From Rhynchopus euleeides (Eukaryota; Euglenozoa; Diplonemea; Diplonemida; Diplonemidae): a stretch of DNA of 64,000 bases. Below are positions 21,078 through 31,622 of the stretch, one piece after another. The position numbers and the translations under genes were made by a program. Every line of letters starts with the position of its first letter. The stretch's first letter is position 1. The stretch spans positions 326,727 to 390,726 of the forward strand of contig OY723248.1 in NCBI GenBank assembly GCA_963210315.1, read 5' to 3'. The notes beneath the pieces are model-generated. The model searched no databases. It was not told where the DNA came from and saw only the letters and a list, made by a program, of their open reading frames with translations.

Positions 21078-21289
21078 CCGGAAATTAATTAAAATTAATT
21101 TTTCAAAAATTTAACTTTTCGGATAGCAAAAATTAAAAATTACAAAAATTAATTTTCTGCCATCTATGTCATATGGGCAGAAAGCCACACCGACACATCA
21201 AGGAGCCAAACGTGATCAAGACACTAAACCCCATCCCAAGAATGTGAAACTTTGTGTCTGCAAATCAGGAAGGGGAGAGAAGAACCAGC

Positions 21290-21425
21290 GGGTATTCGTC
21301 GATCGCAAGAACACCCCCACACGCCTGCTGCGGGTGTGGTGTGTCCTGCATGAATCTGCATAGCAAAGTTTCCTGCGTTGTTAGCACAGCTCCAAAAGAA
21401 AATATGAGAAGGGATCGTCATTTCG
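21290..21425 (+). repeat. Dispersed repeat shared with 48700-48820
   Basis: ATTCGTCGATCGCAAGAAC ... AGTTTCCTGCGTTGTTAGCA ... ; about 120 bp, same orientation, diverged. Confidence 0.7.
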
Positions 21426-21586
21426 GGATGGGGAGTGGGGGGGTGCCGTGCAGAAGCGCCAAACGCACATCAAAACAGCAAACGGAACACAGGCCCCCCG
21501 GATGACCCGCAGCCTCCCTGAGGCTGCGGCTGAACGGTGCTGCGACACCCCCCCACCCCCTTCACCTGCGCCAAAGACATCCTCAG

Positions 21587-24205
21587 TCACTCCATGCAGA
21601 AGCTCACCGCCTTGTCAGGGCCAGGTGTATGGCCATCGAGGGGAAATGGTGCGCCACCGCAGCACTTCAGGGGTTTCTTGACGTAGGTGTTATTGGTGTC
21701 TTGGAGGAGGGAGGCATTCTTGACCGCCGGATTCTCCGGAAGCCCCGGCAGCACACCCCCGCTGGGCGCCACCGCGCTGCGCGCGGCACGCACAAACCGC
21801 CCCACCGCACCCACCGCCGCGCAGGCCTCGGGATCCCCGCCACAGCCCTCCGCCGCCGAACCACCCTTCGCACCCCCCGCGCCGCCACCCTTCTTCGACA
21901 GAAACGCCGTGCGCATCACCTCCCGCTGCATCGCCAGCTGCGCCTCGCTGAGCCCATCGCCACCACCGCCCAGCGCCTCCTTCGGTTCCTCCTTAGCCCG
22001 GTCCCGCAGCCGGCTGCCCAGGTCGACGCTGCGGGAGGGCTGGCCTGGCGAGACAGATAGGAGACCGACGATCCCCCTCAGGGCGCCGTTCCTCCGCTTT
22101 GCACGCTTCACCGCCCCCGGCTGGCTGCGGCGCTGCGGGGGGGGGTTCCCGCCGGCAGGCGTGTCGACGACACCCATGCTCACGACTTGGGATCGGATCT
22201 GCGCGCGGCGCTTCCCACCCGCGACAAGCTTCTGCTTCAGCTTCGCGGCTGCCGCAAAGCCGATCATGCCCGAGGGACGCAGGCACCCTGGGTTGCCCAG
22301 GGAGGGCAGGCTGTCCAGGCCAGGCCCCCCCTGCCCACCGGGCCCGTTTGTCGGGGACCCAAACCCAGACACCGACCCGCGGTCGTCATCCGAGGGGCCT
22401 GCGGTGGCGGGGACAGGCGGCGGGGGCTGCTGCCGCTGCCGTCCCCGCCGCTTCCCCGGGAGAGGGTCTGCGAAGAGCTCGCCCCCCGTGCTGGACAGCA
22501 GGCACGACACCTGCTGGGCGCTGCCGCGGGGCCACTGCCCCCCAGCCCCGAGAAGGCCGAGTGTGACGGCCTGCGAAGGCGAGCTCCGCACGCCGGGCGC
22601 ACCCCCGCCGCCGCCTCCACCGCCACCACACCCCTCAACCGCTTCGCCCGACCCCTCCGCCTGCAGGGGCTGCTGCTCGGCATCCGGCGCGGGCGTCGGG
22701 CGCGCGTTTGCCTCCAGCTGCTGCAACGCCGCGGCGCTCAGAGGCTCTCTGAGGAGCACCGTCCCCAGAAAGTCGAGGCTGCTCTCCGTCGTGCCAACGC
22801 AGGGGCGGGAGGAGCCCCCCTTGGCTGGCCTGCCGGACAGCCGCCGCCCCCCCGCGCCGCTCCGCGGCGACGACATATCGGAAGAGGAGCACCAGCTGCC
22901 GGGGGCATCGTCAGCTGGGGAGCCGGGCGACACCTCCTCCGCACCCAGCGCCACCGACAGACGCTTCTGCCTCTCGGCGCGGCCCCCCTGGTGCTGCGCA
23001 TGCTGCGCCCCGGATGCCCGGGAAGACATGGAGGACTCCGTTGCCATCTTCTGAACCTCCGCCCTGCGGTGCTGCGACGATGCCCTGCCCTGCTGCGCCC
23101 TGCCCCCATCCGGCGTTGCGGCGCGCGCGCCACCCCCACGGGAGTGCACTGCGGACCTGCGTGCTGCCTCCTCATCGCGCTGCATCGTTTTCCGTATCTT
23201 CTCCGTCACGGTTGTGTTCGCCTCATCCAGGGCCCCGATGAAGCTTGCCCTGGAGTGCTCATCCTTGACCTGGGCAAACGACAGCTGCTGCAGCAGCTGC
23301 CGGTGCTGCTGCCGGTGCGGCGTCCCAGATCTCCCCGACGCAGCGAGGTCCCCCATCAGAGATAGCCTCCCCCCGTTGGCCCTGGGGCTGCTGAGCGGGC
23401 TCTTCGCAATGCCGTAGGGGCAGAGGTCTCGGTTGGGGTTCCCCCCTGACGCCTCCCAGGCCTTCCAGTTAAGAGCGGCTCGCTTCTCGGAGAAGACAAA
23501 ATCGCTGTGGTCGGCGAGGTCGCCGCGGAGGGTTTTGAGGAGCGACTTCTGCTGCCCCGCCCCGACGCTGGAGCACCACGAGTCGAAGAATGCGGTGACG
23601 GTTGAGGTGAAGGCGGCTCGCCCCATGAAAAACCTCTCCACGCCTTGCACGGAGGACCACTCCTCCTCCACAGCAGGCGCATACGAAGGGGCGGACTCCG
23701 TTGGAACGAACAGACGCAACATCTTGAAGCAGACCCACTCGAAAATCTGCTTCTCGATGTGCTCCTCCATGGGCTGGTTGCACCGCGGGATCACTCCCCA
23801 GAGCCGATCGATTCCAGCTGCCGTGGGGTTGGGCTGCTGGCCGGAGGATGAGGGGGGGTCGGGTCGTGACGCTGCCTGAAGAGAGCTGCTGTTGCCATCG
23901 GTGGGTGTTGCGGCGGTTGCATCCCATAAGCCGTTCAGACGCTTCCTCGATGCCTTCACTTTGGAGCGGGTCACCCACATGCTAGCCTGCATCGCGACGG
24001 CCCTGGCTGCCTGAGAGGCCCCTCTGGATGGGGCGGGGGTGGCTGAAAAATCTGCATCCCGCGGCTGCTGCTGCTGCCCCCCCTCCCCGCCCTTCCTCTG
24101 CTTCGAAAAGATCTGGGCGAAGGCCGACACGCTCTTCTCCCAAACCTCGCTCAGCGGCGGCTGCCCAAGGCTTGGGTGCCCCCCTGCCGTCTCGGGCGCA
24201 CCCAT
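21587..24205 (-). CDS. Large, mostly disordered protein, 872 aa, function unknown
   Basis: Single exon. An ordered segment spans about residues 144-255 (begins MEEHIEKQIFEWVCFKMLRL, contains GVERFFMGRAAF, FFDSWCSS and LKTLRGDLADHSDFVF), preceded by a basic helix (WVTRSKVKASRKRLNGLWD). The remainder is low-complexity Gly/Ser/Pro/Ala/Gln, including a Gly9 run near residue 540 and Arg/Lys-rich patches (KRRGRQRQQ, KRAKRRNGALRG). No signal peptide or membrane segment. The strong minus-frame codon bias and absence of stops over 2.6 kb make it a real gene, although GC-rich shadow frames are open on the other strand. I do not recognise the ordered segment. Confidence 0.8.
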   Translation of the reverse strand: MGAPETAGGHPSLGQPPLSEVWEKSVSAFAQIFSKQRKGGEGGQQQQPRDADFSATPAPSRGASQAARAVAMQASMWVTRSKVKASRKRLNGLWDATAATPTDGNSSSLQAASRPDPPSSSGQQPNPTAAGIDRLWGVIPRCNQPMEEHIEKQIFEWVCFKMLRLFVPTESAPSYAPAVEEEWSSVQGVERFFMGRAAFTSTVTAFFDSWCSSVGAGQQKSLLKTLRGDLADHSDFVFSEKRAALNWKAWEASGGNPNRDLCPYGIAKSPLSSPRANGGRLSLMGDLAASGRSGTPHRQQHRQLLQQLSFAQVKDEHSRASFIGALDEANTTVTEKIRKTMQRDEEAARRSAVHSRGGGARAATPDGGRAQQGRASSQHRRAEVQKMATESSMSSRASGAQHAQHQGGRAERQKRLSVALGAEEVSPGSPADDAPGSWCSSSDMSSPRSGAGGRRLSGRPAKGGSSRPCVGTTESSLDFLGTVLLREPLSAAALQQLEANARPTPAPDAEQQPLQAEGSGEAVEGCGGGGGGGGGAPGVRSSPSQAVTLGLLGAGGQWPRGSAQQVSCLLSSTGGELFADPLPGKRRGRQRQQPPPPVPATAGPSDDDRGSVSGFGSPTNGPGGQGGPGLDSLPSLGNPGCLRPSGMIGFAAAAKLKQKLVAGGKRRAQIRSQVVSMGVVDTPAGGNPPPQRRSQPGAVKRAKRRNGALRGIVGLLSVSPGQPSRSVDLGSRLRDRAKEEPKEALGGGGDGLSEAQLAMQREVMRTAFLSKKGGGAGGAKGGSAAEGCGGDPEACAAVGAVGRFVRAARSAVAPSGGVLPGLPENPAVKNASLLQDTNNTYVKKPLKCCGGAPFPLDGHTPGPDKAVSFCME

Positions 24206-24687
24206 GGCGCCTCCGTCGGGAAAACGGGGGGTGGGGTTGGTCTGTTCCAGTGATGTTGGTCACATGGGGGAAAACCTGCGTGATTCCACCATGTGTGCCC
24301 CCGCCCACCCCACTACGCCTGTCCCCTGTGTCTGATCTGCGGAAGGGTGTGGTGGGTTGCAAACCAGAGAATATGCAAGGGGTGGGTGGGTGGGGGGTGG
24401 GGAAACCCAAACCCGCAAAGCCTGTATTCAAGGGAGACGGGGTTGCGTTGGGGAGGGTGGACGTTGCACCATCGGCAGCGACATAGCTGCTGCACAGCCT
24501 TCTTGTGGAGCCCGCGGGGAAGGGCCAGCTCCAACCCGGTTGGATCTGGCCCAGAATACCCGCAACGATGTGAGGGGTAGCAGCCTTGAGGGGGGGGGTG
24601 GGGGGTTTGACCGTCGAGAGTGAATGGAAAAGCAAGTCTCCCAGCACCCTCTCGCAATGTTGGTCCTTTTTGTAGTCACTTGAGGGG
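24206..24687. other. Intergenic between the 872-aa gene and the foldback element
   Basis: No gene seen. Segment 24600-24655 (GACCGTCGAGAGTGAATGG...) resembles 35166-35215 (GATCGTCGAGAGTGAAGGC...), a diverged dispersed repeat. Confidence 0.4.
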
Positions 24688-25882
24688 AGGGGGGCGGGGG
24701 GGGGGGGGGGTAGGGGGGGTCAAATGGGGGTGACAAACACGATTTTTCAAAAAACCGGCGCAGAGGCCCCAAAGCCCCCGTAAACCCTCCAAACCCCCCC
24801 AGATCGGTCCGGAAACCCATCGAACCCCACTTTTCCACCATTCCGGGCACCTCAGGTGCCCGAATTGGGGTACCTAAATTTTGTGCCACCGTTTGGTACC
24901 GGACAGTGCCACTGTGTGGGAGGTTGGAAAAGAAAATGCCCCAACACACCACATCTGAGGGTTGCAATGCATGTTGCTTGCCAACCACGTCATCCGGTGG
25001 GTGTCAGGCGCTATGTAGGTGGCATGAGCCAGGTCTTCGATGTGTTCTGGCTTGTATATGTACCTCCCTGCCTGCGGCACAGGCACTGCCTTTGTCCCCC
25101 ACACCAGCCACAGAGAGCGTATTGTACTCGGTCCACGGTTGCTGATTCATTGTGATGCGTTGTATCCTCGAGTGAACGTCACACACTAGTGGCACCACCA
25201 CCCGCCATCCGAGAGCTGTATTGACTTTGCGCCCTTCCGTTGCATTCACCTCGCCACGCATATTGCACCGTTCAGTACCAGTGCTCTTGGGCCAGGCAAA
25301 GTAGACCGCAGCAACTACCAATTCTGGCACAATGGGTACCACGACAGCGCACTTCGTGTGTTCCCGGAATGTACAGCTCGTGTTGCAACAGTCGTTGTCA
25401 ACACATCCCGGTTGTGGAGCACTGCTGCACAGGAATCACACGACCATCTGGACTTGTTCCGTACCTACAGGCAGCCTCCCGGTGCATGGTGGCAGGGAGG
25501 TACATATACAAGCCAGAACTCATCGAAGACCTGGCTAATGCCACCTACATAGCGCCTGACACCCACCGGATGACGTGGTTGGCAAGCAACATGCATTGCA
25601 ACCCTCAGATGTGGTGTGTTGGGGCATTTTCTTTTCCAACCTCCCACACAGTGGCACTGTCCGGTACCAAACGGTGGCACAAAATTTAGGTACCCCAATT
25701 CGGGCACCTGAGGTGCCCGGAATGGTGGAAAAGTGGGGTTCGATGGGTTTCCGGACCGATCTGGGGGGGTTTGGAGGGTTTACGGGGGCTTTGGGGCCTC
25801 TGCGCCGGTTTTTTGAAAAATCGTGTTTGTCCACGTAAAAGGGTGGCATTTGACCCCCCCTAGGGGGGGGGGGGGCGGGGCT
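24688..25882. mobile_element. Foldback element with ~385-bp inverted arms
   Basis: Left arm 24688-25072 and right arm 25491-25882 are inverted copies, nearly identical apart from a ~10-bp indel near 24730 and a few substitutions. The loop of about 418 bp (25073-25490) has no ORF of note. Ends are G/C homopolymers around CTAG, and each arm carries the palindrome CGGGCACCTGAGGTGCCCG. A second, gapped copy is at about 2785-3210. No transposase inside. Confidence 0.9.
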
Positions 25883-26869
25883 ATTTTTTTCAGAAAAAAA
25901 GCAACAGCAAGAGAGCTGGCGGCACAAACCCCACCGCCTTGCTGCGAGCAAGGCAAGGGGGCGGCCCGATGAACAGTACGATGAAGGCACGACACGGCAC
26001 ACAAGGGACACACTGGAGTAAGGCAGGGAGGGGGAGAGGAGTTACTCGGATGGGTGCTGGGGGTGCTGGGGGTGCTGGGGGTGTGGCAGAGGGCCCGCCC
26101 CATAATCTCTTTCCATTGGAGTTAGCCGGAAAAAAATCACGATGGGAGACATGGGTGGGGGGGAACCTGGCACAGGAGACACCAGGACGCGGCCCTCATC
26201 CAAACACATGGCAGAAAAAAACCCGAGCAAAAAAAAATATCCTCAGTTTCCCTGCCTCGGCACACACCCACACACGGGAATATTTCTTCATTTGCCGCCG
26301 AGTGCGTAACGAGCCCTGACCGTTTAGGGGGAGTTCTCTTGTTGGCACATCGGGCGCGGCAACGCAAAAGAAACACCATTTGGGTTTTAAAAAAGACAAG
26401 AAGTAAGTTGGGGAGAGGGGGGGGGTGGCTGGCAATGCCGTCAATGAGATACACCAGGAGACCCCCCCCCTCCCTCACACACCCACACCACACCCCTCGG
26501 CACGCTTTGCAACGCGGCGAGGGGTGTGTGTGCGTGGGCGTTAGGATGAGGTGGGGTGGGGGGGGGGGGCACCCCTTGCCAGGTTGAATGTTTCTTCTTC
26601 GTGGCGGGTCTGCCCAGGAGAAGAGGAGCCAACATGGGTCAGGGGGGGCAACGGCATGGGGTGGTGGGCTTCCCTCGTCTGTGCCGCCCTGCGTCAGTCG
26701 CTGTTGTGGGGAAGCCGCGAGAGGGCGCCAGGAGGGGTTGGACATAGCTGAGACATGGTTGGGACATAGTTGGGGCAGAGCCGAGGGGGGGGGCGGTGTG
26801 CCGGCAGGACAACCGGTGGCACGCGCAACTTGGTTAACGCGTTAGGATGGTTGGCTGATCCGGCGGGGT
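25883..26869. other. Intergenic, no gene seen
   Basis: Contains (GGGGGTGCT)n at 26048-26082 and poly-G/C tracts around 26420, 26461 and 26560. Frames on the minus strand here are Pro/His-rich reading of low-complexity sequence. Confidence 0.4.
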
Positions 26870-27368
26870 TTAGACGATGCAGTCCTTCGTCTCGTGCTGG
26901 CGGCACTTGCCGAACTTCGGTGTACGCGAAGTTGGAAGAAAGGAACTTGCAGCCGTTGGCGCTGCCGCAGTACAGGTTGTGCACGTTGCAGTAGTTCGTC
27001 GAGTAGTCAAGGAAAGAAGCCGACTGCGACACAGAGCACGACGTGATCTCGCACGACGAGCCAGACGTGGCGAACTTCATCGTGAAGTGGTCCTCATAGT
27101 GCGGGGGCTTGCCGGTGATGCGCTTGCCGTTCACAGAGTCAACATCCGTCGACGTGACGGTGTAGTTGCCGGCGTTGTGGGGGTCAGTCCAGGTCCCCTT
27201 GACGTTCGCCGCGATCCTGTTCTTCACCTCCGTCATCGCCTGCGCGCACGTCCCGTTAACAGTCGCCGTCACCTCGCACGAAGCGTGCATGGAGGCCGCA
27301 GAGCTCGGGCACGAGTAACCACACACGGCAGTTGCCGCACCGACCAGCAGGATCGCACGCATCATCAT
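26870..27368 (-). CDS. Small secreted Cys-rich protein, broken by a 1-nt frameshift
   Basis: Predicted secreted protein of about 165 residues. MMMRAILLVGAATAVCG is a clear signal peptide. The mature part has about ten Cys (for example SCEITSCSVSQ, NYCNVHNLYCGSANGCKF) and NxT/NxS sequons. The frame that begins at 27368 is open to 26694 but loses its Cys pattern at about 26918. Shifting one base there gives GKCRQHETKDCIV and a stop at 26870, which continues the Cys spacing, so the natural C terminus is most likely in that frame. Either a sequencing indel or a recent inactivation. Family not recognised; an extracellular or surface role is inferred only from the signal peptide and Cys content. 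Confidence 0.65.
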
Positions 27369-28488
27369 TGTTTTAGATTGACGGCTTGTGTGAAATGGCT
27401 GCGTGTGTGCATGTGTGATCAACGACCAGGCAGTGTCAGTCATGAACGGGCGAGACCACCCTCCTGTACTCGATATGCAACACACTGCTGATCCCCCACG
27501 GGGAAAAGGCAAAGCAAAGTGTCACTTCAACTCTGCCGCTCTTTCTGTACTGTTTGATACTTCGTTTGATGCGTTGACGCTTCCACACAAAAAAATCTCG
27601 GTGGAAAGCAGTGCCTACCACCGACAAACCACCCCGGCAATACCAAACCAGAAAGACAAGGCGGTGGGTGATGGTGGGGTGGGCGTGAGGAGTGAGGGGG
27701 GGGGGGGGGGGCGGGGGGCGGCACTGGGTCTCAACCTTGCGCTCCACGGGATGCGCTTAAAAAAAATCAACTCCAGACAAAACACTCACCCCACCCCCAA
27801 ACGCCTCCATCCAGCCTGAGGCAGGATTGGGGGCGGAGGGCGAGGGTGCTGTGGGTCCAGCGCGCCTCGAGTGACGCACGCGAGCCCTTTGCCAGCACAG
27901 CGGGTAAATACGGGGATGGCGGTGGTGGTGGGAAGGAAAGGCAAGCTTCCCCACCCCACCCCCACTCACCCGTCGCACCGCATTAAGGAAAAGGGGAAAA
28001 GGGAAGGGGAAAGCGGGAAAAACAAATTAGCCGCGGCGCTGCACTGCGTCTCGCAGAGCGGTACGAGCTAGCCGGGGCGGGGTCGGGTGAGGCCCAGTTG
28101 TGGCCCAAGGGAGGAGGAAATCGGAAGGAGGGTTCATGAAAGATACAAGAAAAGCTTCGATAACCAGCACCACTCTCAGATGAAACCGGCTCCACAGACA
28201 CGTTAAACTTGCTGTTGAGTGTAAGTTGCAGGACCCGAGGCATGGCACCTGACAGCATAAGCGGCCCTTCCTCCCCGCCCCGGATTGTGTTCTGAAAGAG
28301 ACGAAAAGGTTCGGAGGCGAGGGGTGGGTCGCGGGGGTATTTCCTGGGATTAAGAGATTAGCGGCATGTCGTGGGGTGTGCGCGTGTGGCACGGATGCCT
28401 TTAAATTAGTCTGGTCAAGACCAGACGAAGGGATGGGATGGCAGGGAAAGGGTCGCAGCTGTGCCTCGCAGCGTGCGGCGTGGAATCA
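27369..28488. other. Intergenic, includes copy 2 of a 75-bp dispersed repeat
   Basis: 27517-27592 repeats 14168-14243. A G-rich tract is at 27697-27715. No gene seen in the rest. Confidence 0.45.
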
Positions 28489-31121
28489 TCACCCGCAGAT
28501 CTCACGCAGGCCCAGGCTGTTGCCCTCGCTGATGTCCTTGGAGAGGCGCATCACGCCTGCGGCGGTGGTACCGATGGCTGCCAGGATGAAGACGAGGGTG
28601 AGGGACCAGATGACCATGGACTGCCTGTTGTACTTCTTCAGCAGCATCCCGATGATGTTGAGGCCGAGGGCTGCGCCGGTGCCGCCCATCAGCGCAAACC
28701 AGATGCCGTAGTCGAGCTTCAGCGTGCCCAGGGAGATGTAGGCGATGGCCGCCACGCCTGTGGTGAAGATGATCAGGAAGGACGAGGTTGCGGTGGACAC
28801 GCGCGGCATCATTCCCAGCTCCAGCATCAGCGGGCCCGTCACCATCGCCCCGCCCACACCGAGCAGCCCCGCCAGCACGCCAGCAATGATCACGATGGCA
28901 GGGTACAGGCGCACGCTGCGCTCCGTCCAGCGGATGTCGCCCTCGTGGAAGGCGAAGTGCGTCTTCACCTTGCGCTGGTGCTTGTCGAGCAGGTAGTTCC
29001 CGGAGATGTACGTCACCACAACCAGCACCGGGACGCCGATCCACCACAGCACCCAGAAGGTCGCAGACCCGCAGAAGTCCTCCTGCGACTTGCCCTCCCA
29101 CTGCGCCACAGGGCTCTGCCCGCCGCTCTTGCCGCCGCCCTTCAGGATCGCCAGGATCAGCAGCATCAGCCACGACAGGAACAGCACCAGCACCGTCGTG
29201 CTGTACGGGATCTTGCGCTCCGACACCACGATGGCCTCGTGCTCCTTGTACAGCGTCTCCAGCTCTGCGATGCGCGACAGAAGCGCCAGCCGCGGGCCCA
29301 GCTGCGGCACCCCCAGCTGCTTCAGGTCCTCCGACGTCAGCTGCATCAGCGCGTTCCCGTTGATGTCGTTCTTGCGGACAGCCTCCTTCAGCGCGTGGTT
29401 GTAGTCTGTCACCTTGTTCAGCCAGCGCACCACGTCCTCTGTGTCCCACTTGTAGATGTTCACGTAAGCCTGGCTCGACACGTATGTTGCGGTGCGGTGC
29501 TGTGGTGTGGTGTGAGGGTGTGAGGGTGGTGGTGCAACAGAGATGAATTGTGATGTGTGATGCCACTACACTACAATGTAACACTACACTTCACTACACT
29601 ACACTACACTTGACACACCTTCGGGTGGTTCGGGTCGTCAGGCAGCCACCCGTCCAGGTCACGGTCGCCCTCCTGCTCGTCGCTATCCCGCCATTCGGCA
29701 GCCCGGTTCCAGCTGCCCCACGGCAGGTCCTGCATGTTGTGCACCAGCAGCATGTAGTCCTCTTCCGCCAGCTGCGACACGTGTGCCAGGATCATGTCAC
29801 GCTCAGACGAGATAACCACCCCCAGGCGCTCCAGGTCCTTGTGTGCCACGTCCACGTTCGTCGACCACATCAGCAGGTCCGATCCGGTCACCATCGCCTC
29901 CTCCATCGCGTGGCACAGCGCGTCAGACGAGTCCGTGAAGGTCTGCACAAACGAGAGCACCATCTCTGTCGTCCACGTGTCGATCGGCTGCCCCCTCCCG
30001 AGGTGGCGCTTCGGGGTGGCCGCACCTGTCTCCATCACAATCAGCTTTGCGTGGTCGCACTGCGACGGGGTGCGTCCTGAGAACATGGCGCAGAACGAGT
30101 AGTCCACCCCGCAGGCGGCAGGGTCCTCCGCCACCTCCACGAAGCGCACCGAGTAGTGCTCGTCCGCGTCCACACACGCAAACTCGAAGCGCACCGGCTC
30201 CCCGTCCTTGTCGGTGATGGTGGCGTGCATGTCCCCCTTCACGGCGAAGGATGCGAGCACGCGCGCCGTCGTGCTCGCCTTGTCTGCCCCGTGCACCACC
30301 TCGAACTCGAGCTCTGTCCCGTTCTCGTCCTCCAGGTACACACGCTTCGCGTCCCCCACGGCCGCCTTCGCCGCCTCGTCCTGGCGCGCCACCTTCGCCC
30401 GCTCCTTGTTCTCCTTGTCCCACGTCGCACGGCCCTTGTGGTACGTGCGGTACGTCGTGGTCATCAGCAGGATCAGCAGGCACAGCAGCGTCAGCCACTG
30501 CGGGAACATGATGTTCAGCAGCACCCCCACCAGGCTGCCCGTCAGCTCCATGGGGATCAGGATCAGCGCCAGGTCGAAGTCCACCAGCGGCCGGTCCGCC
30601 GTCGGGTGGCGCAGCGGGAAGTTGATGATGATGTTCGTGATGGCGTTCCCGAAGATCGTGGCGTTCGACAGCGGCACCGCGTTCGACACGTGCCACCCCA
30701 TCACCAGCAGGTAGATCGGCACCAGCAGCCCGCCGCCACCGATCCCAGACGCAGACGCGCTGATCGTCGCCACCATCGCAAGGATCGAGACGATGACGTC
30801 CAGCGTCGCCTGCGACGTGAACAGCGGGTCGATCTCCAGGCTCTCGTCGACCACCGTCTCCCACTCATCGTGAGGGGCCAGGTTCATCCCGGCCTCCAGC
30901 CCCTGCATGAAGGTCGTGTAGATCTCCGTCCCGTACACCATCTTTGCAGGCCGCCCGGCCCCGCCACGGCTCACGGCCCGCAGCGCACGCAGCCCGATGT
31001 CCGCACCGGCCTGCTGCCCACGGTCCTGCTCCACGCGCTCGCCCCATGCCCCATCGCCCACCGCCGCAGGCAGCAGTGCTGCTGCCCCAGCGGTGGCCAG
31101 AAGCCACGCGTACGTGCGCAT
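28489..31121 (-). CDS. TauE/SafE-type membrane transporter with two SAM domains between its halves
   Basis: Two exons (31121-29619, 29469-28489), 827 residues. Signal peptide MRTYAWLLATAGAAALLPAA. First TauE/SafE half at about residues 97-215 (SASASGIGGGGLLVPIYLL, NATIFGNAITNIIINF). A hydrophilic domain follows at about 255-350 with several Cys. SAM domain 1 is at about 377-455 (IDTWTTEMVLSFVQTF ... DLERLGVVISSERD) and SAM 2 at about 505-570 (WDTEDVVRWLNKV, LTSEDLKQLGV, GPRLALLSRI). After four further hydrophobic segments and a linker comes the second TauE half (VLAGLLGVGGAMVTGPLML, STATSSFLIIFTTGVAAIAY). The GLLGVGGA and SGIGGGG motifs mark the family, which exports small organic or sulfur-containing anions in bacteria. 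SAM domains oligomerise, so they may assemble or regulate the transporter. The upstream ATG at 31181 would hide the signal peptide. Confidence 0.85.
29470..29618 (-). other. Intron of the TauE-SAM gene (149 nt)
   Basis: Minus strand: donor AAG|GTGTGT, acceptor AGCCAG|GCT, phase 0. It lies between the two SAM domains and contains ACTAC-type simple repeats. Without splicing the first ORF ends four codons after the donor. Confidence 0.8.
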
Positions 31122-31622
31122 CGCGCCGCTGCCTGTTGCCCTTTCTGTGTAAGTGTGTCTGCTTGTCTTGCCTTCTTGCAAAGGATGTTACCTGTGGGGC
31201 ATTGTGTGTGCACGGTGCACTCCAAGGGGGAACAAAGCACAACACACCCACACACCACTGCCAGCATGACATGCAACACCACAAGGATACACCGCTTCCC
31301 CCCCACAACTGTCTTCTTATTGCACGGACTGGCCGTCCAACTCTACCGACTAACACAGGGCAGACAGGGCGAGTAGAAACCGCAACTGCTGCTGAGCACA
31401 GCCGATGAGACACACTGTCGCGTATGGCTGTGTAGAACACACCGAGCACAACAGCTCTGATGCCAGACACGCAACAAAAGTTGGCCGCATCAACATATGA
31501 GAAAGGCTGAGCACCACACAGGGCAGCCCCCATAGTGACGCCATCAGGCGTGGCCAGTTCTTCCCCCCCCCCCCCCAACACGACCCCGCGACCTGCAGCC
31601 CCCACAGACCAGCCGACACACA
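31122..31622. other. Intergenic between the TauE-SAM gene and the 676-aa gene
   Basis: CA-rich, with a C14 tract at 31563-31576. No gene seen. Confidence 0.4.

Larger units (their letters stand above)
16605..21168. mobile_element. 4.56-kb TIR element with 6-bp target duplication
   Basis: Bounded by inverted repeats starting CATAGATGGCAGGAAATTAA (16605) and ending TTAATTTTCTGCCATCTATG (21168); the outer 38 bp differ at one position. Directly flanked by TCATAT on both sides (16599-16604, 21169-21174). Subterminal zones are TTAATTTTT-rich and carry 109-bp MITEs at both inner ends. Farther in are AGAATTCTGGAAAATCTG simple repeats on both sides. The centre (17.8-20.4 kb) holds retroelement-flank sequence and a third MITE but no transposase, so the element is non-autonomous or has swallowed other insertions. 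Confidence 0.75.

Noticed and set aside
21687..23365. Long plus-strand ORFs (455 and 392 codons) opposite the 872-aa gene
   Set aside because: Low-complexity Arg/Pro/Ala antisense readings with no domain; the minus frame is longer and has an ordered segment.
28438..31376. Plus-strand ORFs of 361 and 406 codons opposite the TauE-SAM gene
   Set aside because: His/Arg/Gln-rich shadows of a well-supported minus-strand gene.
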